Source: a virus. From it: a stretch of 28,775 nt of DNA. The notes under the pieces are model-generated. The model saw only the letters and a list, made by a program, of their open reading frames with translations. It made no database searches and had not been told where the DNA came from. The stretch spans positions 1 to 28,775 of the IMG/VR virus record IMGVR_UViG_3300010354_000441; one strand, 5' to 3'. Position numbers and translations under genes: made by a program. Position 1 is the stretch's first letter. Each line of letters opens with the position of its first letter. Below, one piece after another: positions 1 through 9,371 of the stretch.

Positions 1-621
1 ATCAACACGTAGGTCTGTTACAGCACTGTTGGTACCAATTGTTACGCCATCAATCTCACCGCCAGCAATATCAACTTTACTGATAACTACTGAACCTGTG
101 CCGTCTGGGGTAATTGTAATGTTGCCATTACTGCCTTGAGCAATTGTAATAAATCCGCTATTTGTACCGTTATTGGTATTTAGGGTTATATTACCGGCAC
201 CAAATGTAGTAATTGTTGCAGCATTATTAGCTTCACCAATTTTAATTAGGTGAGAGCTTAGCTCAATTTCACCGCTGCCATTTGGCTGCAGCACTAAATT
301 GCCGTTAGTGTCTGTAGTACTAAGGGTATTGCCGTTTAAGTCTAAGTTGTCAACTTTTAGGTTATCAACTTTCTTATCGGCATCAACAATAATTGCACTG
401 GCAGCAGTTAGCGTACCTGCTGTATGATCCAACATGTCGGTAAAGAATTTACCGCCAATAACGTGAATATTATCTGCTGAACCATTGGTTTCATTGCCTG
501 AACCAATATACAGTTTATTTAAATCACTTGCCCAAATGTAGGCTAATTCGCCTGATCTTAGACCGCCCGCAGGTAAATTAACAGAAGTACCTGAGCGCTT
601 AATTCTAATAGTAGAAGCCAT
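1..621 (-). CDS. Tail fibre protein, N-terminal part (runs off left edge)
   Basis: The frame starts at ATG 621 and stays open for 207 codons to the window edge, so the C-terminus is missing. The start is preceded by an AGGA ribosome site about 7 bases upstream. The N-terminus (MASTIRIKRSGTS, then LRSGELAYIW and LYIGSG) is the opening seen in many phage tail fibre and hyaluronidase-like proteins, in which a short domain anchors the fibre to the tail. It is followed by low-complexity beta-rich sequence full of N, G, T and I (DLNGNTLSTTDTNGNLVLQ, GSGEIELSSHL), consistent with a trimeric beta-helical shaft. The receptor-binding end would lie beyond the window. It is the last visible gene of the leftward late unit that starts at the promoter at 1934. 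The family call is from motif recognition; the receptor is unknown. Confidence 0.8.
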   Translation of the reverse strand, partial: MASTIRIKRSGTSVNLPAGGLRSGELAYIWASDLNKLYIGSGNETNGSADNIHVIGGKFFTDMLDHTAGTLTAASAIIVDADKKVDNLKVDNLDLNGNTLSTTDTNGNLVLQPNGSGEIELSSHLIKIGEANNAATITTFGAGNITLNTNNGTNSGFITIAQGSNGNITITPDGTGSVVISKVDIAGGEIDGVTIGTNSAVTDLRVD

Positions 622-633
622 AGTTTTTCCTAT

Positions 634-894
634 TTAAAAAATTCCACCATCATAGTTTTGATTTTGCAAAGTAGTAGTAGACTTCCATAAATTTGTTGTG
701 GAACTGTACATTAAAACACTACCGTCTACTAGCTCAGTTAAGTCTACATCGCCCATTGTACTTATTCTACCGCTAGGTCCCATAATTCCGGTATAAATAA
801 TTTGTGGCTGAGTAACTGTGTCTACGATGGTGTTAACTGTGTCTGTTGTAACTACTACTGTGTTGTGTTTGTCTACAACAATTACATCAGTCAT
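634..894 (-). CDS. Small fibre-associated protein with short collagen-like segment
   Basis: This 86-residue protein has no catalytic motif. A valine/threonine-rich N-terminal half (residues 1-35) is followed by a short Gly-X-Y stretch (GIMGPSG), and the C-terminus has the pattern DGSVLMYSSTTNLW ... LQNQNYDGGIF. Short proteins ending in this kind of L-Y-x-x-x-x-x-x-W/F ... DGG motif occur beside tail fibre genes in many aquatic phages, so I infer a small virion or fibre-associated component. Its ATG overlaps the stop of the upstream gene in an ATGA arrangement (891-894), implying translational coupling, and the fibre gene starts 12 bases after its stop. Function is not established. Confidence 0.6.
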   Translation of the reverse strand: MTDVIVVDKHNTVVVTTDTVNTIVDTVTQPQIIYTGIMGPSGRISTMGDVDLTELVDGSVLMYSSTTNLWKSTTTLQNQNYDGGIF

Positions 895-1487
895 CTAGTT
901 ATCTCCTTTACTAAGGATAAACCTCCCACTAAGAAAGGAATAACTCTTCCAGTTAGTTCAAATAGTTCTACAGAGTATACTGCAGTTTCAAACGTAAATG
1001 CTTGAGTAACGCCTGCTGGAATTGTAATTGTTATAGTTTTGTTAGTATTATCTAATACTATTTGATTGTTAGCACTAGTAGCTTCATGTATAACTGTTGA
1101 GCTGTCTACAGTTTCGCGTATTTGCATACGGGCACTATAAATAGATAAATCTACAGGTTGATTATACTCCAGGATCCCTCCACTAGTATAGGTTGTATAA
1201 CCTGCGCTATTTATTTCGTTTACAGTAACTTGTGTGCCACTAATACCAGTTGCTACATAAAAAACATCTGAACTGGTATTAATTTCTTTCATACCCTGTA
1301 CACCAGTTACACGAAATCGCCAGCCTAAGGGAATGTTTGAATTAGTTGTTGTAGTTATAACACAAGGAGCGGTTTTAGAAATTGATTGAATAGGACTATA
1401 AACTTTTGTTTGAGATTCCCAACGATAAATTTCTTGAAATGTTGATCCTTGGTAAACTTTGTAGTTTAACTTAGCTGGTTGTTGCAT
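891..1487 (-). CDS. Fibre-region structural protein with E1-FCCH-like domain
   Basis: This 198-residue protein begins with a motif (LNYKVYQGSTFQEIYRWES) typical of phage baseplate or fibre-adaptor proteins. Residues about 35-108 follow the pattern of the small beta domain known as the ubiquitin-activating-enzyme FCCH-type domain, which recurs in phage structural proteins (APCVITTTTNSNIPLGWRF ... GVQGMKEIN ... YTTYTSGG). The C-terminal half (ARMQIRETVDSSTVIHEA ... LDNTNKTITITIPA) is beta-rich and resembles the N-terminal domain of upper baseplate proteins. I infer a structural adaptor at the tail tip or fibre. The gene overlaps the upstream membrane-protein gene by 17 bases and the next gene by 4, so the three are probably translated together. 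There is no sign of enzyme activity; the FCCH name is only a fold label. Confidence 0.6.
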   Translation of the reverse strand: MQQPAKLNYKVYQGSTFQEIYRWESQTKVYSPIQSISKTAPCVITTTTNSNIPLGWRFRVTGVQGMKEINTSSDVFYVATGISGTQVTVNEINSAGYTTYTSGGILEYNQPVDLSIYSARMQIRETVDSSTVIHEATSANNQIVLDNTNKTITITIPAGVTQAFTFETAVYSVELFELTGRVIPFLVGGLSLVKEITR

Positions 1488-1824
1488 TCTGAAGTACTCC
1501 TTCTTTTGCTAATCTTTTGAATATACCGACTTCATTGGTTAATGCAACTACCTCTACCTGTAATCTTTGATTTTCTATAGTAAGTTTCTCAAGCTCTCGA
1601 TTAAGAGCAATAATTTGTTCGTGAAGCCGGCCAAGTTCTAAACTTAGCTTTGTATTCTGCTCACCCATTCGCTCCAGCTCTCGGTGCATTATTTGAATAA
1701 TTCCTGACTCTGCTTGGGTTGCTTTCCAATTTTTTATTAGCTGCTGGATGCCAAAAAATGCGGCTACAACGGCTATAGCAATCATGCCCAATACTTGAAT
1801 CACGGATTCTGATATTTCTAACAT
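1471..1824 (-). CDS. Membrane-anchored coiled-coil protein (spanin- or holin-like candidate)
   Basis: This 117-residue protein has one clear hydrophobic helix at residues about 9-27 (VIQVLGMIAIAVVAAFFGI), then a long charged heptad-like region at about 42-106 rich in L, E, R, Q and N (LERMGEQNTKLSLELGRLHE). A short N-terminus, one membrane helix and a coiled coil is the architecture of inner-membrane spanins (Rz type) and of some small tail-proximal membrane proteins. No overlapping or embedded lipoprotein o-spanin frame was identified, so the spanin call is only a possibility. It is the first gene after a strong promoter (1934-1906), with GGAG about 9 bases before the ATG, so it heads its own late unit, as a lysis gene might. 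The lysin expected of a lysis cassette is not in the window. Confidence 0.45.
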   Translation of the reverse strand: MLEISESVIQVLGMIAIAVVAAFFGIQQLIKNWKATQAESGIIQIMHRELERMGEQNTKLSLELGRLHEQIIALNRELEKLTIENQRLQVEVVALTNEVGIFKRLAKEGVLQNATTS

Positions 1825-1905
1825 TTTTTATTTCTCCAATCCGTATAGTAGCCTAAATTGTTTGGCTCCTGAAAAATTTTGTTTGTAAAACGATTATTTT
1901 CAACT

Positions 1906-1934
1906 ATTGTAACATAAGAGCAGAAATTTGTCAA
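1906..1934 (-). promoter_or_regulatory. Sigma-70 promoter for the fibre/membrane-protein unit
   Basis: On the minus strand TTGACA (1934-1929) and TACAAT (1911-1906) are separated by exactly 17 bases. The match to consensus is 11 of 12. It lies 3 bases past the terminator stem at 1938-1974 and about 80 bases before the ATG at 1824. Confidence 0.8.
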
Positions 1935-1937
1935 TGT

Positions 1938-1974
1938 AAAAAATACCCGCCCTAGTTTAGGGTCGGGTATTTTT
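1938..1974 (-). terminator. Intrinsic terminator, probably bidirectional
   Basis: The minus-strand transcript would form a stem AAAAATACCCG/CGGGTATTTTT extended by CCCTA/TAGGG across a one-base bulge, with loop AAC and a following T run. The plus strand has the same A-stem-T layout, so it may work both ways. It follows the fibre-assembly chaperone gene and ends the tail unit that begins at the tape measure. Confidence 0.85.
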
Positions 1975-1994
1975 GTTTAAGAACTTAGTTAAAT

Positions 1995-2408
1995 TTAAGC
2001 AGGCTTATTTGGCCATGTTACTTGATAAGGAAATCTTGATTGACTAGTAATGTCTCTTAGTGCTTGTCTATAGGTATCCCATTGCTGTGCTTTTTCTGTA
2101 CCCATTGCTAGTCTTGCATCTGCTAATTGTGTCCAATCAGAACTGGCTAATAATTCATTTCTTTCGCTAACTATTTGATTGGTTAAAAGCTCTTTAATTT
2201 GTGAATCTGGTAATTTTGCTCGATCTTGTATTTGTCCAAATTCTCCACTAATTGCCATCTTAAATATTTCTTTGCCATGTGCTTCTGGGTCTAATGGAGA
2301 AGCTGTAAATGGTAATTCTTCATCAATTTCTTTAAATTTAACTATTAAATCAATTAAACTTTTATCTTTATTTGCCCACGTAGGGTTTTTTGCATATTCT
2401 AGATTCAT
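1995..2408 (-). CDS. Tail fibre assembly / phage tail assembly chaperone
   Basis: The 137-residue product ends with a pattern characteristic of the small tail-assembly chaperone family found behind fibre genes: RNELLASSDWTQLADARLA, then QQWDTYRQALRDI, then FPYQVTWP. In that family these proteins help fold or attach the distal fibre and are not in the finished virion. The N-terminal half (residues 1-60, WANKDKSLIDLIVKFKEID) is specific to this relative. The gene starts 9 bases after the stop of the fibre gene at 2418 and is followed by an intrinsic terminator, so it is the last gene of the tape-measure-to-fibre unit. Its position right after a fibre gene supports the call. Confidence 0.8.
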   Translation of the reverse strand: MNLEYAKNPTWANKDKSLIDLIVKFKEIDEELPFTASPLDPEAHGKEIFKMAISGEFGQIQDRAKLPDSQIKELLTNQIVSERNELLASSDWTQLADARLAMGTEKAQQWDTYRQALRDITSQSRFPYQVTWPNKPA

Positions 2409-2417
2409 ATATTTGCC

Positions 2418-4211
2418 TTAACTTATTCTTAGCCATAGAGATTGAGACCAGCCTGAAGATGGTATAAATCCCATTAATCTCCAAGTTCCTGATAGCCCAG
2501 TAGTATGTGCTCCTTGCCAAGCATCTCCATTACTACCATTAGGTTCATGATTTACACCGGCACTAGAGCCTTTCCATGTTCCGGCTGGGTATAAGTAACT
2601 TCCTGATAGTGTAATACCGGGTGTTTGAGCACCGGAAAATATAGTAGTATATGTAGGCGTATAGTATTCATAATATGCACCTGTTTCTGGATCAGTACCT
2701 GATATTAGTGTTTGACCAGTAAGTATTTGATAACTAGTACCGCAGTACATATATGTTCCGACTGCTCCTGCTGTTGTACTTGGTGTTGAAACATAATTTG
2801 TGTAGTTTCCACTATCAAGAATTACATAATTACCGCCTCTACTCCACCCGCCCGTACGTAGTTGATTATCAGTTCCAAGACCAAGATTAATTGCCCATGA
2901 ACCAGGTCTATGAAAACTCATCATTGCAGCACCGCCACCTTGACCGCGTACTTGTGGCCCGCCTTGGCCGCCATAGTCAATATTAGCGCCTGATACTGAG
3001 TACCCTAAACTTGATTGAGTTGATTCAAGATTTCCTGCACTATTTGCATAATTTACACTAAAATTTGATGGATTATATACATAATGATTGGATCCATCAT
3101 TACCGCCCCATAACCAATTTGGTTGACCATTCTGGCCGCTCCAATTAAAGGTCATTGCTGTACCGTTGCCACCGCCTTGCGAAAGTGTTGATGCTTTTGT
3201 AGCTAGTGTAGCATTTGTAGCATTTGTAGCATTTGTAGCATTTGTAGCATTTGTAGCATTTGTAGCAGTTCCAACTGTTAAACTACTAGCATTAACCCAA
3301 CTAGGCGCGCTGGTGCCGTTACTTTGTAATAACTGACCAGCACTGCCAGCAACTGTTGTAGTTAAGGTCGTACTACTACTTCCATAAGTTACACCACCTT
3401 GCGTAAATGCTCCAGTATTACCAGTACCACCGTAGTTATAGGCTATAGCATTACCATTCCATGTAGAACCAGTACTTAAAGTTTTACTAGTTAATGTTTG
3501 AGCTCCTGATATAGTTACTATTTCTACGCCATTAGCCTGTACTGTGCCGGCACCTTTAGACAGAAGATTTAAACTTACAAGAGCTTGATCTCCTTGAGCA
3601 CTTATTGCTACAGCATTACCACCAGTACTATTTGCTATTCTAATATAGTTTATAGCACTAGCAACACTATCAAACTCTAATATTTCGTTTCCATTTGGAT
3701 CCGCTATAAAACCTAAATCAGCAAATCTAGGGGCGGTTAAAGTTTTATTAGTTAGAGTGTCTGTTGTAGCCCTACCAACTAGAGTATCTGTACTAGTTGG
3801 TAGAGTTATTGTTCCAGTATTTGAAATTTGGCTAATCGTTGGCGAAGTAAGAGTTTTATTTGTTAGCGTTTGAGTAGCTGTTGTAGTAACTACAGCTGCA
3901 CCTCCCACTGTTGCTGAATTAAGTGTAGCGGCACCGGTAGTACTTAAAGTAGTAAATGCTCCGGTAGTTGGAGTTGTAGCCCCAACTGTTCCATTTATAT
4001 TTATTGTATAAGATGCAGCTAAGTCTGCCCAAGTAGTACCATTCCAAATTTTCCAGCGAAGAGCACTACTATCCCAACGAACAGCATTCGTTGGGATATT
4101 AGTTACAGATGCTACATCAAACATTCTAGCCATATCGTCTAGGCGAGCATCTAGTTCTGTTACAAAATTACTATAAGTACTTGTAACTGTAGGTAAATTA
4201 TGATCGGCCAT
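2418..4211 (-). CDS. Tail fibre / receptor-binding protein with tandem NAT repeat
   Basis: The 597-residue protein starts with a short adaptor region (residues 1-70, including ARMFDVAS and VRWDSSALRWKIWNGTTWADLA). It then has fibre-shaft repeats of the type TQTLTNKTLTSPT (about 112-125), TDTLTNKTLTAP (about 148-160) and AQTLTSKTLSTG (about 236-247), common in phage side fibres. Residues about 316-334 are Asn-Ala-Thr repeats from a perfect 9-bp tandem array. After about 345 the sequence is rich in G, N, W and Y (GQNGQPNWLWGGNDGSNHY), like fibre receptor domains. The end (SGTWRLMGF ... SLWLRIS) is the compact tip seen in many fibres. It lies between the tip protein and a fibre-assembly chaperone. 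The host receptor cannot be read from sequence. Confidence 0.8.
   Translation of the reverse strand: MADHNLPTVTSTYSNFVTELDARLDDMARMFDVASVTNIPTNAVRWDSSALRWKIWNGTTWADLAASYTININGTVGATTPTTGAFTTLSTTGAATLNSATVGGAAVVTTTATQTLTNKTLTSPTISQISNTGTITLPTSTDTLVGRATTDTLTNKTLTAPRFADLGFIADPNGNEILEFDSVASAINYIRIANSTGGNAVAISAQGDQALVSLNLLSKGAGTVQANGVEIVTISGAQTLTSKTLSTGSTWNGNAIAYNYGGTGNTGAFTQGGVTYGSSSTTLTTTVAGSAGQLLQSNGTSAPSWVNASSLTVGTATNATNATNATNATNATNATLATKASTLSQGGGNGTAMTFNWSGQNGQPNWLWGGNDGSNHYVYNPSNFSVNYANSAGNLESTQSSLGYSVSGANIDYGGQGGPQVRGQGGGAAMMSFHRPGSWAINLGLGTDNQLRTGGWSRGGNYVILDSGNYTNYVSTPSTTAGAVGTYMYCGTSYQILTGQTLISGTDPETGAYYEYYTPTYTTIFSGAQTPGITLSGSYLYPAGTWKGSSAGVNHEPNGSNGDAWQGAHTTGLSGTWRLMGFIPSSGWSQSLWLRIS
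3211..3264 (-). repeat. Six perfect 9-bp tandem repeats in fibre gene
   Basis: The plus-strand unit GCATTTGTA is repeated six times with no mismatch; in the minus-strand gene each unit encodes Asn-Ala-Thr. The flanks hold degenerate copies (GTAGCTAGT on one side, GCAGTTCCA on the other). As the unit is three codons, gain or loss keeps the frame and changes only shaft length. Confidence 0.95.
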
Positions 4212-4219
4212 GATTTTCC

Positions 4220-7200
4220 TTAATATCCTTCAATATACCATGATACAGGTACACTACCTAAAGCATTTCCTGCTGTATTAAAAGTTCTGATTTCCATAGA
4301 ATTAGGATAAAACTCTATAGTTCCTGAACTACCGTTTGATGCAGCTTGAACTGAGAATGTAAATACTGTTGTACTGGCTGCAGTTATTGTATAAATTTGT
4401 GATACAGGAACGGTTCCAGTTCCGGTAAATATTGCTCTAATTTTATATCCTGTTTTTAAATTATGCGCTTGTGTAGTGGTAACGGTACAAGCCCCACTAG
4501 TAACAGTATAAGTTCCTGATCTAGTAGCATCATAGAAGTTATAAACTGTTATTACGGCAGTAGTAGAACTTGCAGAAACCGCTATACTTGATATATCAAA
4601 AAATTCTTTTGTAAAATTAACGTCAGCAATACCTGATGCATTTGTAGTAGCATATCCACTATTATTTAATTTTGTAGTATCTAGTTTTACATATAGTTTT
4701 GTTAAACGGTATATATCACCAGCAGTTTGTTGTGTTACAGTTAATTCTACACGAATATATCTAAAGTTTTGTTGGGCTATTGTATATGGCGTATTTTGTC
4801 CAGCAGTTATCCAAGTTTGTGCATCGGAAGAAATCGCTACTGTATAGTTTAATTGAGGGTTACCACTTATTGCAGTTCCAAATATGTCTATAGTTATTTG
4901 TACTCCAGATTGAATAGTAGCTCCAAAATCAAATATTTCTCTAAAAGTCCCGGATGAGCTTCCAGGCTGAATATAAATTGGATAACCTGCATTTATCTGA
5001 CTTTGTGGACTAGACCAGTTACTACTTGTAAAATGTTGTGTCCAAGTTTCATTAGTATTAATTGGTAAAACTATAGTTTGAGTTTCTAAAATTGCATTTA
5101 TAAATCTTTGTTCTGGTGTTTCACTGGCATATAGGGAGGTAAATGCCCAGTTATCTCTAAGTGAAGTCTCTCCGCCAACAGTAGTAAAGTTTGTTTGAGT
5201 TATTCTTAATAAAACCCCATCAATTCCCTTTGCTGCTTCTGGAACTGTTATAGTTTTTAATGTCCATACATTTGCTGTTACATCTGTAGGAAGGGTAGTA
5301 TCCATTGTTTGCCAAATTGCACCATTATCAGTAGAATACTGTACTAATAAATTTTGATTCGTACTAGGCGCTTCTCCCCAACCAGTACCGCCTTCATTTA
5401 CATAGTAATAAATAGTTAATATATTAGATAAATTAACTTTTTGACTGGTTGTTATACGTCTAGGAAATGATGTACTAATACCTCCTGTAAAAACTCCTAT
5501 TCTTGTTTGACTACTTACTTGTGTAGTTGTAGACATTCCAGTTATAGTACTAGGAGTAGTTATATACGGAAACTGTGCAGTACTAAATGCTGTACTTGGT
5601 GCATCTATAACATAACTATCTCGATCATTTAAATCTATAATGAACGGATTTAGTAAACTTTGTTTTTCTGCAATAAATACATAATTTGGAGGTTCATTAA
5701 CTTCTTGAGTAATATAAATAGGATCACTTTCATTACCTTCTGTATCTACAACTACTATCCAGTATCTATAGACTCCGGGTATTTGTTCACTTATAGTTGT
5801 AAACGTACCATCTTTATCACCAATTAGAGTAGCCTGTGCCCAAGTATTTATTGCTGTTGTGCTCTTTTTTAGAGTAACGTGAGAAATTGGTAGTGTAGTT
5901 ATGCTAGGTAAGTTCCAATATAGTAACACATTGTTATCAATAACTTGAGCGCGATATTCGTTTTGAGATATAGTATTTGGTTTTTGTATATTTACAACAA
6001 CTGTTGCTGGTGCAGATTCATTACCGAGATCATCTATTACATAAATTGAAACAGTTACTGAACCTAACCAATTTGCGGGTAATGTAATAGACGTTGATTT
6101 AGTTTGTAAGTCTACAGTTTGTGTTTGCTGTGTTGTTTTATCTGTGTATTGATAGTATATTCTGTAACCATTTAAACCAAAAACTGGAGTAGCTTGGCTC
6201 CATTTTAGGGTGAATGTTGCTGATGTTAGACTTGTATCTTCAAATATAGGATTCTGAATACTTATTGTATTCTCAGGGGCTTGAACTGTATAACTTATAG
6301 TTGCTGATGTAGTACTATAACTATTTTCAATATCAAAAGTTTTTATATATGCTTCAAATGTTTGTCCGGGAGTCTTATTGGATAAATCAACAAATAATTT
6401 TGTTGCAGTACCTCTCCAAATTAATTCTTCATTATTAAAACTAAAATTTTGATTAATATTTCTAATTTCATAGCCGGCTATTGGTAATTGAGTAGTATCA
6501 ATTACTGGTTCGCTCCAAGTAAGTTCTATTCCTTTACCTACCGGTGTAATTGTTACACCACTAATATTAGGAGGTAAAGATTTTGTAAAACTTGTTGTAG
6601 TTGTGGCACTTTGATTATTATTAATATCAATAGTTATTATTTCTAGTATTACAGAACCAACCCACTCTGCAGATAATTGAATTGTTGGACTTATTGTTTC
6701 AAATTCAATCACTTTTTGAGCATTAGTTAATAGCGTATATGTAGCTTTAACTTTATATTGCTTTACTGGTAATCCACCTTGACTAATACTAGGTGCTTGC
6801 CAAGCAATAGTGGCTAAACTATTTGTTTTTGAGCTTTGAGCATAGCTTAGAGCTATAGAAGCGATTTGCACAGCATTAGGAGGAGCAACTGTAATACTAG
6901 TGGTTGCACTAATAGTACTATAAGTACCTAATACATCTCTGGCTCTAATATAAAAAGTGGTTGTTTGACCGGAGCTTGCTGGATCTAATATATAATTATT
7001 TCCTAAACCTTTAAATATGTATCCAGCAGTACCCCATCCAGTATTAGTTGGTCTAATTTCGTATTCTTTTAAATCTTGATCTGTTATTTCTGACCAAGTT
7101 AGTAATACTCTACCTGTTTGAGCAATTAATTGTGCACTAATACTTGCAACAGTGCTAGGAGCGCTTGTTTTTCCAATTACTTGATGAGTTACATATTCGG

Positions 7201-9340
7201 TCCAAGGGCCAAAAAATCCTTGATTACTTAAATATCGAGCACGAATTTTATAAGTATCTAAATCTCTAACATTATCAATTCTTGCGGAGCCTTTTGTAAT
7301 TAATTCTGTAAATCTAAATTGCGGAGTTGGTGAAGTACTTGTTGAAAAATCATATTCTACTTCTATGTGACTTACACTCTTTTCTATAGATACAGGATTT
7401 GTATAAGTAATTTCTATATTACTAATTAAATCTCCACCAGCTGTTCTTGTTAGTACTCGCTCATCACTTATAATATCTTTAAGTATAGGTTTGGTATTTA
7501 CAGTGTCTTGTAGGTTAACTGGTAATTTAGTAAAATTAACGTTATAGTTAACAGTAGGAAATTGAATAAATGTTGCTGCTGTATAAATTTCAGGACTATA
7601 ATCAGTTAGTGTTAATCTAGCAGTATAATTTGCTTGTGGTTCTATTGATAAAACTATTAGTTCTTGAACTACATTTGCTGATTCACCAATAATGAATAAA
7701 TCACCTTCACTTAATTGACCTGCAGCGACTGTACTTGATAAAGTAATATTAGTATATTCAGTAGTTACTGCTACTGTAAAAGTTCGTTCCACAGTTTGAT
7801 TAGTTTGAGTACGAACTAATATTTTATAAGTTTTTCCTAGTTCTAAATAAATTGGATTATCAACTATTACTGCTGTTACATTACTAGAACCATCTAGAGT
7901 TAAACTTTTAATTCGGCCAGTACCAATACCCCATCTAGGTACGTCGTGACTTACTCTAACTAAGTCTCCGCGATTGCAAACTAAGTACTCAATATCTGTG
8001 CTTAGAGTATATGTTTCTGGGCGTAATTTTAATTGGGCTAAATGCCAACGAGCATGTTTAGTAGCTAAGTTTTTTATAGTTACACCAGGTAGACTAATTT
8101 CTTCAATTACTTGTGCAGTTTGATCCGTATACCCAGTATTAGGAACTAAAACACTATCATCTTGATATCCTGCAGCTTCATTTCTAAAATTTATTCTAAA
8201 TGCGTGAGGTTGTCGTATTAATTGTTTAACAGACTCAAATCCCCAGCTGTTGTGAGGAGTAAAATATTGGCTAACCACAGTTCTAGGCTTATCAATAATT
8301 ACTGACCAGCGTCCGTCTATAAGTGTAGGTGATGCTCTGCCCGCTGCAGCAATTTCTTTTAGCAAGTCTAAAACACTAGTAATTTCAGTTATTACATTAT
8401 TATAAACAAATTGTTCTTGTACACAAAAAGTCCACCAAGCAGCTAGCTCAGTAAAATTAATTTTTGCGGACTCCTCTGTGGCTAGTACTCTGTAAGCATT
8501 TGCAGGGTGTGTAAGTACATGAAGAAATAAACTTGCAGGATTATTAGTAGGTTGTAATAAATCCCACTGCTGTGTTGTAGGATTATAGTCTCTACATATA
8601 CTAGTTATAAGGCCATTTATTCCCTCTAAATTACCATTTATATTTTTATTGCTAAGAATACTAATTGCTGTTTTAGCAATGGTGCATAGTGGAGGATTTA
8701 TAATTGGTGGAGTAGTGGTGCTGTATCCAGTAACGCTAAATAAAAATGATTTATTATAGCGTTTAAATTCTACTGGTTCTTCTTCACTATTAATAGTTGG
8801 TTCACCATTAGGTCTTAAATCTTCGTTACTGTAATTTGCAGAATTGCGTTTTATTTTTATTTTGTATCTGCTTGGCGGCACTTGTAGTTCTTCTACATAC
8901 GTGAAAGCGTCTTTACGTTTAAAATACGCCTCACCACTTCCACCAATGCTAATTCTACCACGACTTATACTAGGCGGAGTAAAAGATCCACTAGCTAATG
9001 AAAATACAGTTTCTCCGGTTGAATTAGTAGTCCAAGTTAGTGCCAATCCTTGAACATTTGAAAAGGTACTTCTAAAATCTTGATAAGTACCGGCAACAAC
9101 GCCTTGAGTACCGTACACACAAACTCTGTGTATTTCGTATGCATCAAGGGGTATTTCTGGTATTCTTAAAATATCAGTGCTTCCTGCGTCAATTAAACTT
9201 CCATAGCGTGTACCATAAATACTTTCTACTATGCCCTGAGAAGGTTCCTGATCTTTGTTATCAGTTGGAGCACCGTATACAAATTGAACACTATTATTTT
9301 TTAATACGCAAACGCGTACCCAACGATATAAAGAACTCAT
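4220..9340 (-). CDS. Large tail tip / central fibre protein (lambda J-like body)
   Basis: This 1706-residue protein is the largest in the window. Residues about 100-600 follow the body of lambda-J-type tip attachment proteins: PPSRYKIKIKR, SICRDYNPTTQQW, NPASLFLHVLTHPANAYR, LKEIAAAGRASPTLIDGRWSV and CNRGDLVRVSHDVPRWGI. From about residue 720 come several fibronectin-type-III-like repeats, each with a W and a late Y (VLLTWSEITDQDLKEYEI, ELTWSEPVIDT, VLLYWNLPSI). The C-terminal 400 residues hold galactose-binding-like and small beta modules. J proteins form the tail tip and touch the receptor. The J-type N-terminal domain is missing here and sits at the end of the previous gene (9372-10940). 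Start: ATG 9340 has AGGA 7 bases upstream, and a stop codon directly precedes it in frame. Confidence 0.85.
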   Translation of the reverse strand: MSSLYRWVRVCVLKNNSVQFVYGAPTDNKDQEPSQGIVESIYGTRYGSLIDAGSTDILRIPEIPLDAYEIHRVCVYGTQGVVAGTYQDFRSTFSNVQGLALTWTTNSTGETVFSLASGSFTPPSISRGRISIGGSGEAYFKRKDAFTYVEELQVPPSRYKIKIKRNSANYSNEDLRPNGEPTINSEEEPVEFKRYNKSFLFSVTGYSTTTPPIINPPLCTIAKTAISILSNKNINGNLEGINGLITSICRDYNPTTQQWDLLQPTNNPASLFLHVLTHPANAYRVLATEESAKINFTELAAWWTFCVQEQFVYNNVITEITSVLDLLKEIAAAGRASPTLIDGRWSVIIDKPRTVVSQYFTPHNSWGFESVKQLIRQPHAFRINFRNEAAGYQDDSVLVPNTGYTDQTAQVIEEISLPGVTIKNLATKHARWHLAQLKLRPETYTLSTDIEYLVCNRGDLVRVSHDVPRWGIGTGRIKSLTLDGSSNVTAVIVDNPIYLELGKTYKILVRTQTNQTVERTFTVAVTTEYTNITLSSTVAAGQLSEGDLFIIGESANVVQELIVLSIEPQANYTARLTLTDYSPEIYTAATFIQFPTVNYNVNFTKLPVNLQDTVNTKPILKDIISDERVLTRTAGGDLISNIEITYTNPVSIEKSVSHIEVEYDFSTSTSPTPQFRFTELITKGSARIDNVRDLDTYKIRARYLSNQGFFGPWTEYVTHQVIGKTSAPSTVASISAQLIAQTGRVLLTWSEITDQDLKEYEIRPTNTGWGTAGYIFKGLGNNYILDPASSGQTTTFYIRARDVLGTYSTISATTSITVAPPNAVQIASIALSYAQSSKTNSLATIAWQAPSISQGGLPVKQYKVKATYTLLTNAQKVIEFETISPTIQLSAEWVGSVILEIITIDINNNQSATTTTSFTKSLPPNISGVTITPVGKGIELTWSEPVIDTTQLPIAGYEIRNINQNFSFNNEELIWRGTATKLFVDLSNKTPGQTFEAYIKTFDIENSYSTTSATISYTVQAPENTISIQNPIFEDTSLTSATFTLKWSQATPVFGLNGYRIYYQYTDKTTQQTQTVDLQTKSTSITLPANWLGSVTVSIYVIDDLGNESAPATVVVNIQKPNTISQNEYRAQVIDNNVLLYWNLPSITTLPISHVTLKKSTTAINTWAQATLIGDKDGTFTTISEQIPGVYRYWIVVVDTEGNESDPIYITQEVNEPPNYVFIAEKQSLLNPFIIDLNDRDSYVIDAPSTAFSTAQFPYITTPSTITGMSTTTQVSSQTRIGVFTGGISTSFPRRITTSQKVNLSNILTIYYYVNEGGTGWGEAPSTNQNLLVQYSTDNGAIWQTMDTTLPTDVTANVWTLKTITVPEAAKGIDGVLLRITQTNFTTVGGETSLRDNWAFTSLYASETPEQRFINAILETQTIVLPINTNETWTQHFTSSNWSSPQSQINAGYPIYIQPGSSSGTFREIFDFGATIQSGVQITIDIFGTAISGNPQLNYTVAISSDAQTWITAGQNTPYTIAQQNFRYIRVELTVTQQTAGDIYRLTKLYVKLDTTKLNNSGYATTNASGIADVNFTKEFFDISSIAVSASSTTAVITVYNFYDATRSGTYTVTSGACTVTTTQAHNLKTGYKIRAIFTGTGTVPVSQIYTITAASTTVFTFSVQAASNGSSGTIEFYPNSMEIRTFNTAGNALGSVPVSWYIEGY

Positions 9341-9371
9341 TTATAATTCCTATATTAAATTATAAGGCTGC

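Noticed and set aside
3211-3264. Short regular repeat as a CRISPR-like array
   Set aside because: The 9-bp units have no spacers and lie in frame within a fibre gene.
9341-9371. J split as a sequencing frameshift
   Set aside because: An in-frame stop abuts the J body ATG and a separate AGGA ribosome site is present, so a single-base error would not simply rejoin the genes.
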